Below, piece by piece: positions 56,406 through 64,000 of a DNA stretch of 64,000 bases. Position 1 is the stretch's first letter, and every line of letters starts with the position of its first letter. A program made the position numbers and the translations under genes. Source of the stretch: Rhynchopus sp. YZ270_cl-10 (Eukaryota > Euglenozoa > Diplonemea > Diplonemida > Diplonemidae); NCBI GenBank assembly GCA_964035575.1, contig OZ037863.1, forward strand, positions 660,001 to 724,000, given 5' to 3'. The notes below the pieces were generated by a model that had not been told where the DNA came from, did not search any database, and saw only the letters and a list, made by a program, of their open reading frames with translations.

Positions 56406-57202
56406 GAAAAAAGATGGTTCTCGAAGAAGGGGCTTTTGTCATGGGAGGGGAGAGGTGGGTATTGAGAGGGGGGTAAAAAAGGGAAGATGATGTTCCTGAT
56501 GGTCGGATCTTGGCACTCTTGATGGATATGATGATGTGCCGTTCTGGGGTCCTACCTTTTTTTAGTGACGGCATTTTTTGTTGAGTAAATACCCCTTCTT
56601 CGGTGGGTGATTTGTCAAATGCAAGAACAACAAAATAAAAGGGAAAAAATATTTGTCTGCTTGGTGCGTGGTTGTTGTGGCGGTTTTTGATCATAAGGAT
56701 TTTTTTTTTAGTTTTTAGTGAGTGTGTGCACGAAGAGGTGCAGTCTTTTTGTATTTTTCTTTGTAAAATTGTAGTTCCATCAGGGGCTGGCATCGTGGGG
56801 GTCAGTCGGAGGGGTCTGCATCAACTATTCTTTTTTATGTGAGCAACGTAGTCATACCTTTTCAATGTTTTCAAAGTTTTGTTTCCCGAATTGATTTTTT
56901 TAAAAAAATGCACACTGGCAAAAAAAAAGAGGCCAAAAAGACCGTTTTTTGAGTGCTCTATTTCCTCTCTCTCTCTCTCGCTTTATTATTGTGTGCACAC
57001 CCAGGTCGGTACAAAACCTCCAGGGAAGCTTGACCACGGAATAAAGCACCGTTTTCTCTTTCCTCAAGTAGGGTGATCAAATGTACGGTTGGGTCTTCTG
57101 TCCATGTGTGTGTTTTTTAAAAAATCAAGGCGATACTGTGGGGTTTGGGTTATTACAAGCCCTTTTCTAGTTTATTTTTAGGATTTCTGAAGTTTTGGTA
57201 CA

Positions 57203-57257
57203 TTTAGTGCACCCTTATACCTTCTATTCAGTAGAATAGTTAGTATATGAAACAAGG
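57203..57257 (+). repeat. Family E repeat
   Basis: ACATTTAGTGCACCCTTATA, then CCTTCTATTCAGTAGAATAG and TTAGTATATGAAACAA. Nearly identical to 8585-8632. Confidence 0.75.
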
Positions 57258-57985
57258 ATTTCTGTGTACAGAGAGGCACATTCATCTTACAAGTTTGTTT
57301 TTGTTTTTATTTTTTTCATGCACCGGGCGTTATATCAAACGTTATAACGCTTTAACCCACAAAAAAACACTGTTTCTTTGTAACATCAGTTGGCGGATGG
57401 CAGTGTTTGGGTTTGTCTCTCCCCTCCCTAATTATCCCTTCAATTCAACACCGTTTTCGTTTGACATATCACATGTGCCAAACAGGGTGTTCTTGTCTTA
57501 ATCAAGCTAATGTTGATATCTCATATTAGCGTGCTCTGCCACTCTTCTATACGTTTCCCCCTCGGATTTGTTTTTGTTTTGATTGCACTGCATGTATCCA
57601 AGGGGGGCGTTGCGCTCAGCTTCATTTTTGTTCTGTCTTGGTTTTGCGTTTGCTTTTTTGTTGCTGTTTCAGTGGGTGTTTTCCAGGATTTGGGGTTTTC
57701 CGTTTTGGGCGGCTTTTTTTTTTCCTCCCAAAAAAATAGTCATTTCCCCCCCGACTTCGGCGGGAAAATTTGTAACCACGAATTTCTCAAGTTGTGTTTG
57801 TATCTGCATACCAGACCATTGCTCCCACTCGCAATCCTGAGCTGTCGTGATTCTTTATTTGAACCACATATTTTGTTCTGCTGTGGCAATCCTCTGCTAC
57901 TTCGACTTTGGCAGTTGCCCGCTTCCTTGAACAGATAGAACGCCTCTGACAGGAGGTCAGATTTCTTTTAAATGGTTTCTTTTGT

Positions 57986-58030
57986 AGGTGACTCTGTACG
58001 AGAGTGGGTTAGGGTCATCTTACAAAATAT
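57986..58030 (+). repeat. Family A repeat, diverged
   Basis: TAG|GTGACTCTGTACGAGAG, then GGTTAGGGTCATCTTACAAA, ending ATATACCAG at 58037. Confidence 0.65.
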
Positions 58031-58536
58031 ATACCAGGCACGTGTTCAACCAATTTTGCTTTTTTGTTTTCCTCTCAGTGACGAGACCTTTGTTTTCTTT
58101 CCATCTTACAAACCTTTCTTCTTGCCCCTTCTACGCAAGGCAATGCCTTGCGTTCAATTACACTATACAACAGTTCAACTCATTCTCAGAAACCCTTATT
58201 CGCTCCCCGTGTACTGTCAACTTCTCGTTTTTTAAAGAGAACGATAGTAAACCAGAGTGTCCCGGCTTCGACCTATCCAGGCATAGTTCACCATCTTTCG
58301 GGTCCCAACAAGTGTACTTTACCTCAAATCCCTTTCCAGTAAATCAGGATCGGGCTGTGCTGCGTCCTCAAGGATTGGCACATCTCCCTTTCAGTGCGGC
58401 TTATGGGTTTGACACCCTAAGCCTTGCAGTGGTAGGGACACATTCATCTTACAAGTTTCTTTCATTGCTCCGTTTCCCTATTTAATGAACTATCAATTCC
58501 TATCCAGATGTGCGTCTTTGCGTGCCATTCTGCTCC

Positions 58537-58620
58537 AAGGTGACTAATCATGACCAATGTTCAAAACATTAAGTAATCTAATCAGGCTAAGCATGAGAGA
58601 GCTGGTGTCATCTTATAAAC
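58537..58620 (+). repeat. Family A repeat split by an insertion
   Basis: AAGGTGACTAATCATGACCA starts the unit and, after about 25 extra bases, CAGGCTAAGCATGAGAGAGC and TCATCTTATAAAC complete it. Confidence 0.55.
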
Positions 58621-59470
58621 ATTTTTTCTTTCCTTTTCTTTAAGCTTTCCAAAGGGACCAAACACGTCAAAAAAGTACAGTCCAACATTTTGTTTTTCTT
58701 TCATGTACGTGTTACACCCTTTAGTGCTTACTGTTTGTGTTATAAATAGTAAGTATATGAATGTATTCTTTCTGTAGTCATCTTTGGAGTGCTTCTTTTC
58801 CTATTCGTTCTCAGGAGGGGCCTGTAATGGTGGCTCGTGGAATTCTCATGTATTTTACCTATCAGACCAGATACATAAAAAAAATACAGTACCTCCAGCA
58901 CCACCTTTGCTGGGTAGTAACAATGTCCCTATCCCGCATCGCTTTCCGCTGGGCGTTTTACGCAAGTTTTTTTTTTCTCTCTTTCTCGTCCGTGTTCTCT
59001 TCTTTCCCCCTACGTCCTTTTACGATTTGATGTGCGTGTCATATTTTTGGCGTTTTCTTCTGTGTTCAATGCCCACAGAGGCATTTTGCACTCACGACTA
59101 TGTTTTTGCGGTCTTTCTATGGCTGTCCTATTTGGAAAATAACAAAAAAAAAGAGCCACCCAGTCCTGGGCTGTTTGCGGGGTTTTACTTTCATCCCTTG
59201 GGTTGTTAGTCGCGAACTATGGTATCCTGTCTGACCTTGTGGAGCTACCATACACAGAACACCGAGGATTTTCAGGATTTTTGGGCAAGTAAAAAAGTAA
59301 AAAAAAAAAGCAAAAAAAAAAAAAAGGCGTTGGCAAGCCATGTGAGTACATACCCTACCTACCAAGCTGTATTTGGGGGATTGTTGGCACAAAAAAAAGG
59401 GGTGCTATGGCGTCAGCTTATGCACAAGAGCTGCAGCAGATAGTATACAATACACTTGTATTTTAGAGAT

Positions 59471-59503
59471 AAGGTGACTAAGCGAGGCTCAGGTTCATCT
59501 TAC
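59471..59503 (+). repeat. Family A repeat, short loop
   Basis: AAGGTGACTAAGCGAGGCTC, then AGGTTCATCTTAC. It is followed by a long T tract ending TTGCAG at 59556. The hairpin loop is shortened but the stem is partly kept. Confidence 0.7.
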
Positions 59504-59850
59504 ACTGTTTCTCTTTTGCTTTTTTATTTTTTTTTATTTTATAAATTTGTTGCAGCGTATAGATGGGCGCAGGGGGTCTGCAGATTCTTAACTGAGGTGT
59601 ACTGCGGGCAACAATTTTATTTATTTTTATTTATTTGTGCGACTCCCGAGCGAGAATTTTATTATTTGTTGTTGGTCGGAGGATCCTTGCTCTTTCATCC
59701 CGGGCCGGCATCGTACGTAGGTCAGTCTGAGGTGCCTGCATCAACAACTACAGTTTTTCCTTTTGCCAGCGCCCTTCTTTTTGCTCTGTTTTCTGTTATA
59801 CAAAAGATGTTTTGTGCTCAGTGGGATCTTTCATCTTTTAAGGGCTTGAA

Positions 59851-59890
59851 AAGGTGACTAAGCACCGCGAGGCTTAGGTTCATCTTTCAA
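59851..59890 (+). repeat. Family A repeat
   Basis: AAGGTGACTAAGCACCGCGA, then GGCTTAGGTTCATCTTTCAA, then a T/C tract ending TTTGAG. Confidence 0.7.
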
Positions 59891-60191
59891 GATTATCCTT
59901 TTCTTTTCTTTGAGTCGTGTGTACGGTGTATTCACCATTTTTTTTTCCCCTTCCAAATGCTTTTTTCTATCTGAGGTTTTATTCACCACGAGGAAAGGGA
60001 AACTGCCCCCCTGAGTAGGTTCCAGTGGAAATAAAATAATTGGCAAAAGACCCACCCTGGCCCCCCCTTTGTGTTATACTTCCCATGCACCGCCCGCCTC
60101 TGCCTTTCTCTCTCTCCCCTCGATAGCTTTGATCTTGAAGCTCAAAATTTGCACTGCCATCGTGATCGATATTATTTGCACATCAACACAA

Positions 60192-60236
60192 CTTTACTTC
60201 TCTAAACTTTATACCTCCACCCACCACCCCCTCCAG
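60192..60236 (+). promoter_or_regulatory. Candidate splice acceptor upstream of WSC gene 3
   Basis: CTTCTCTAAACTTTATACCT, then CCACCCACCACCCCCTCCAG, 7 bases before the ATG. Such a short leader fits spliced-leader addition. Confidence 0.35.
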
Positions 60237-60243
60237 ACAAAGT

Positions 60244-62208
60244 ATGCAAACATGTCTGCAATGTGCGTTGATCTTCTCCTTTTTTCTTGCGGTTTGTGGG
60301 AAGATTCCGAAGTACGTTGGGTGTCATAATACGGGACTTGTACAGGAGGATACGTCTAAGATGCATTCATCACACGAACTTTGTACGTACTTTTGCGATG
60401 TAACAGCAGATGGCGCACCGTATAAGTACATGGCACTTTCGAAGACAACGTGTTCGTGTGGGAACTCTGTAGACCAAGCGGGGTCGTGGGTGCCTCAGTC
60501 CTCTTGTGACATACCATGCGCATTAGATGCGACACAGATGTGTGGTGGTGGGGGAGTAAAGTCTATCTACAAAGTCATCGAAGGGCCGACCTCAGCCCCG
60601 CCCACCCCGGCCCCGCCGACAACAGTACCCACAGCAGCGCCAACGGCGAGCCCCACGGCAGTGCCCACAGCAGTACCCACATCGCTTTCCCCGACAGCCA
60701 TGCCAACGAAGATACCCACAGCACAGCCAACCGCAGGTCCTACCGTGGGACCTACAATTGAACCATCACCGGTGCCGACAGGAGTGCCTTCGGAGGAGCC
60801 TGTTGTCGTGACGATGAGACCAGTGTTGTCGCCGGAGTCTGTGGAGCCGTCCATGGAGACGGTTGCGCCCGTTGAAGTGAGTGTGGTGCCAAGAAGAGGG
60901 ACAGAGACGCATCCGACAGTGGAGGTGGGAAGCATCGTGGCAGCGGTGGGTGGTGTGGCAGGCGGCCTGTCGGGTGGTGCCATGCGGTTGAGCCTGCTAG
61001 CGACGCCGTGCCAAGCGCAGGTGTCGGTGTTGATGAACCCAACAGGGTTGGTGATCGGGGGGAGCAGCCAAGCAGGCGCGTCGGTGGCGAACCTCGTCAT
61101 TGTGGTGTGCGTCGCCCTGCTCAGCATCTGCGTGCTGCACGTCACCAGCTCTTGCGTAAAAACAAAAGACGTGCAGGCCCTGCTGCGCATGCCCTCGCTG
61201 CCGTTCTCGCTCTTCCACCTCCTCTACCAAGGCCTCGCCCTCAGTGGTGCAGGTCTCCTCCTGCAGCCAGCAGCGCCCTGGCACGCAGTGCTCGGTGCCA
61301 CCGTGCTGCTTGTGTGTGTCGCAGTGCCGGCAGTGGTGGCACGCTTTGTGGCGCGTGGTGTGCCCGCAAAGGCTGTGTACGCGACAGCAGAGGGACGGCA
61401 GAACACAGCGCTTGTCGTCATGATCGGGTCTGGTGAGTGGGTGAACACAGGGCGGGACTGCATGTGGGTGCAGCGCTTTGACTCTGTGGTGCGTGCCTAC
61501 CGACAGCCGTGCACATGGTATATTTTGATTGAGTTCAGCGGGAGCTTTGCGATGGGCGTTGTGAAGTCTGTTGGTGCGACGACGGCGGTGGGGTGCGGGC
61601 ACATCAGCATGGCGATGGCGGCTGTGCTGCTGATTCTCTTTGTGACGAAGGCTGTGGTGTGGCCGCATGCACGGCAGCGCGACAATGTTGTTGATGTCAT
61701 CTGCCTTGGTGTGCAGATGGCGGCCATGGTGCACAGCAGCGCTGGGTACTATCGGGACCACGGGGCCCATGCCTTTTGGACCTTTGGGGTGGCGTCTCAC
61801 CTGCTTCTTGCTTCGACGTGGGTGTTGCTTCTGAATGTAGCGCTTACTGTGGGTACTGAGCTGTATGTTTGTTACTTTGGCTACCGTGACGCGCTGCAGG
61901 AAGACATTTACCGACAGTACGAGGACTTGGCGGCGACTCGCGAGCTGAGCGCGATGGGAACAACGGAGGAGGAAGATGATGAGGACGCAGAGAACGCGTC
62001 GGCCGGCGTGAGCTCAGTGGCTGTGTCAATGTACACCGACCAGAGCAACCACGTCTTCACATCGCCCTTCTCCAGGCACAGCAGCCACCACGAGAGCGAC
62101 AGTCTCTCCCGCATGCTAACATCAGAGCAGCTCTACACCCACCTCCTGGGCAGTGGTCTCAGCAGTGGCCTGCTCCTGCAGGCGCAGCTATCTGCGCAAA
62201 ATCTTTAG
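60244..62208 (+). CDS. WSC-domain multi-TM surface protein 3
   Basis: 654 residues; third member of the cluster and the longest. Signal peptide MQTCLQCALIFSFFLAVCG. WSC domain about 23-111: YVGCHNTG, LCTYFC, MALSKTTCSCG and CALDATQMCGGGG. Pro/Thr-rich stalk (117-190) with PTAVPTAVPTS units, then a 40-residue Val/Glu-rich linker. Membrane module: MRLSLL (247-252), NPTG (265-268), RMPSLP (315-320), GSGEWVN (395-401), YRQPCTWYILIEF (419-431), GCGH (450-453), PHARQRD (474-480), ELYVCYFGYRDALQEDIY (539-556), with about seven hydrophobic helices. The tail (about 560-654) is acidic and Ser-rich. Its third-codon G+C is higher than in WSC gene 2, so the three copies are not very recent duplicates. Confidence 0.85.
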   Translation: MQTCLQCALIFSFFLAVCGKIPKYVGCHNTGLVQEDTSKMHSSHELCTYFCDVTADGAPYKYMALSKTTCSCGNSVDQAGSWVPQSSCDIPCALDATQMCGGGGVKSIYKVIEGPTSAPPTPAPPTTVPTAAPTASPTAVPTAVPTSLSPTAMPTKIPTAQPTAGPTVGPTIEPSPVPTGVPSEEPVVVTMRPVLSPESVEPSMETVAPVEVSVVPRRGTETHPTVEVGSIVAAVGGVAGGLSGGAMRLSLLATPCQAQVSVLMNPTGLVIGGSSQAGASVANLVIVVCVALLSICVLHVTSSCVKTKDVQALLRMPSLPFSLFHLLYQGLALSGAGLLLQPAAPWHAVLGATVLLVCVAVPAVVARFVARGVPAKAVYATAEGRQNTALVVMIGSGEWVNTGRDCMWVQRFDSVVRAYRQPCTWYILIEFSGSFAMGVVKSVGATTAVGCGHISMAMAAVLLILFVTKAVVWPHARQRDNVVDVICLGVQMAAMVHSSAGYYRDHGAHAFWTFGVASHLLLASTWVLLLNVALTVGTELYVCYFGYRDALQEDIYRQYEDLAATRELSAMGTTEEEDDEDAENASAGVSSVAVSMYTDQSNHVFTSPFSRHSSHHESDSLSRMLTSEQLYTHLLGSGLSSGLLLQAQLSAQNL

Positions 62209-62599
62209 GGTTTGAGGGGTAATGTATACTCACAGAGTGTTCGTTTTTGTTTTGTTTTGTTTTGTTGCTACCTTGCGCACAGTTGTGATTTGTGTGTGTT
62301 TTGTGCTTCCACTGCGCAGCACCATTTCTATTCACATTTTGCAAGGCTAACGCTTCTAACAAAGACATTTTTCTTTTGTTTTGTTTTTGAAGTCCTCAAT
62401 TACCTGCGGAGGTGCAGTGACTTCATCCACAGAGATGTTTGCATTTCCACCCCCATTTTTGGTAAATCACAATGAGGATTAGCTTTTGTCATCATTATTT
62501 TTTTCTCTTGCGAATTCGATTTTTTCTAAAGTTTGAGAAACGGTACAATAAAGCCAAAAAATATCTTCCTTCAGTCCTGAGATTGTTATCCCTTATCTC

Positions 62600-62640
62600 A
62601 AGATGACTAAGCAAGAGAGGCTTAGGATCATCTTACAAAC
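62600..62640 (+). repeat. Family A repeat, near-consensus
   Basis: AAGATGACTAAGCAAGAGAG, then GCTTAGGATCATCTTACAAA. Confidence 0.75.
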
Positions 62641-63030
62641 CTTTTTTGTTTGCACCTCACCTTCGCGACATACTTTTGCAATACGTGAGGTAAAAGGAAA
62701 AAGTGGTGCGTCTCTCCTTCCTTTGGGTAATGTTGTCAAATCATCTGGCTGTCTTTTCTAACTTCCTTCCGCTTTATATTCCGTTTCCAGTGGGCTCTGG
62801 TGGGTTCTTGCAGTTGATCAATCAGTGTGGATGGGTCAGAATGCATTCAGTAGTAGTCTTTTTCTTTTCTTATCAGCATTATTTGCTAAAGAGGAAAAAA
62901 ATAAACGAGTCCACTTTGTTATCATAACCACAACAAACACAAAAAAAAAAAAAAGCAAGGGTACTTCTTTAGCACCCTCTGTACCGTCTTTTCATTAGAA
63001 AAAGAATGTATATGAAACAATTCTTTTCTT

Positions 63031-63105
63031 CCCGCGGAGAACCAAGTGCCCTGCGTCCGCCGATGAACGGTGAGGTGTTTTGCACTTTCAATTTCTTTTT
63101 CTTGC
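63031..63105 (+). repeat. Dispersed repeat B, near-consensus
   Basis: CCCGCGGAGAACCAAGTGCC, then CTGCGTCCGCCGATGAACGG and TTTTGCACTTTCAATTTC. A diverged family A unit follows at 63166-63192. Confidence 0.75.
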
Positions 63106-63477
63106 TTTTCGTTAGGGACCAAAATGCAAAAGGTTTTTTTTTTTTGGTTTCCCTATCCACCCTTTAGGTGACTGATGTGCACACTCATCTTTTATTGTTT
63201 TTTTTTCCCCCTTTTTTTCGTGCGTTTCAACACATCTCTTATTGCAAGGGGGGTTTTTTTAATATGCTTTGTGGTGTGGTGTGGTGTGGTGGCTACTCAT
63301 AGACGTCTTGGGTTCATCCTGCCAACTATGGTTTATTTCCCCTTTTTGAAATGGACGAGATGGTATTTCATCTTACAGGGGATGATACAGGCGGAAACAC
63401 CAAATAAAGAAGGGGTCATTTTTGTTGATCCCCTACACCTGCACTTTGGATTCTCATTGAATGTAGTTGGTACATAG

Positions 63478-63572
63478 TATGTACGTAAAAATTATCGGCC
63501 GTAATAATGTTCGACCTTTTCCGGATTTTTCTGAAAGTTCGACCTTTTTACGGACATATTTTTACGAATACA
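63478..63572. repeat. Inverted-repeat element H, copy 3
   Basis: Outer arms GTACGTAAAAATTATCGGCC and inverted TACGGACATATTTTTACGAA. Two TTCGACCTTTT blocks lie around CGGATTTTTCTG. Confidence 0.7.
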
Positions 63573-63890
63573 GAAATATTATAGGGGGGTATTGTCTTTT
63601 CCTAACACAGTAGTGTATTAAGAAACGGATGATATCGTCTAGTTTTTTGCATATTTTAGTTGTCGGTACTAAAAAAAAGATTGGAGACAGCGCTTTTTGG
63701 GCAAACAAAATGGGAGGGGAAAAAAAAAATACACAACCCCATGTTGTGTAATTGTCGTGTTTGATTCACAAATACCAACACCAATTTGCAGTTTCTCACA
63801 TTTTTTCCCCCCACCTTTTTTTTTTTTGTTACGCCCAGCTTTGAGCGCACAAAGACCCGATCTTTTTTTTCACTATCAACCTCACTTTTT

Positions 63891-64000
63891 TTTTTTGTGT
63901 CACCTCATGAAATGGAGGAGGAAATAGAAACAAAGCATTTTGAACACACTTTTGCGGTTCTAGGGACGAACCGCGCTGTAGAGACACTCCTCACCAAACA
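63891..64000 (+). repeat. Dispersed repeat L, copy 2 (runs off window)
   Basis: GTCACCTCATGAAATGGAGG, then AGGAAATAGAAACAAAGC, then GGTTCTAGGGACGAACCGCG. About 90% identical to 16785-16895; it continues past the window edge. Confidence 0.85.

Larger units (their letters stand above)
56406..60243. other. Spacer between WSC genes 2 and 3
   Basis: Holds a family E repeat (57203-57257) and family A units near 57986, 58537, 59471 and 59851. Half-units with TTCATCTTACAAG lie near 57280 and 58445. The rest is T-rich. I see no gene. Confidence 0.5.
62209..64000. other. 3' spacer to window end
   Basis: Contains family A (62600), E-like (about 62966), B (63031), H (63478) and L (63891) repeats. No gene. 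Confidence 0.5.

Overview
The window looks like nuclear DNA of a flagellated unicellular eukaryote. It carries a tubulin-tyrosine ligase, a CCDC61/VFL3-type basal-body protein, astacin proteases on long mucin-like stalks and WSC-domain membrane proteins, with a few GT-AG introns. All eleven genes I can support lie on the + strand. Most have a pyrimidine-rich tract ending in AG a few to about 200 bases before the ATG. Co-directional genes, candidate leader-addition sites, wide T-rich spacers and rare introns would suit a euglenozoan such as a diplonemid, but that placement is inference: no spliced-leader gene, rRNA or tRNA was recognised.

Layout: 1.3-2.0 kb, last two exons of a sideroflexin-like carrier. 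2.5-3.7 kb, tubulin-tyrosine ligase. 4.2-5.8 kb, CDC123/D123-like ATP-grasp protein. 5.8-14.7 kb, no recognised gene, but several DNA-transposon-like elements, including a 660-bp hAT-type element with an 8-bp target duplication and a 2-kb inverted-repeat element carrying two different tandem arrays. 14.7-15.8 kb, CCDC61-like. 17.3-18.7 kb, acylation-motif protein with twin zinc fingers. 19.5-21.0 kb, single-pass Ser-rich membrane protein. 21.7-27.5 kb, large membrane-tethered astacin. 27.5-41.4 kb, a repeat desert with nested inverted-repeat elements and a second hAT-type element. 41.4-45.8 kb, second astacin with one intron. 48.9-62.2 kb, three paralogous proteins with the order signal peptide, WSC domain, multi-TM region, separated by 3.9-kb spacers full of short repeats.

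Two points stand out. First, the WSC-multi-TM proteins share a strongly conserved membrane module (GSGEWVN, GCGH and PHAxxRD motifs) that I cannot assign to a known family. With the stalked astacins they make up a cell-surface block. Second, the spacers and two real introns hold many copies of short repeats, all in the same orientation as the genes. The commonest begins AG|GTGACTAAGC, can form a CTAAGC/GCTTAG hairpin, and ends in a branch-point-like CTTAC and a pyrimidine tract. One copy forms the 3' part of the intron in the second astacin gene. These look like intron-derived or intron-like dispersed units.
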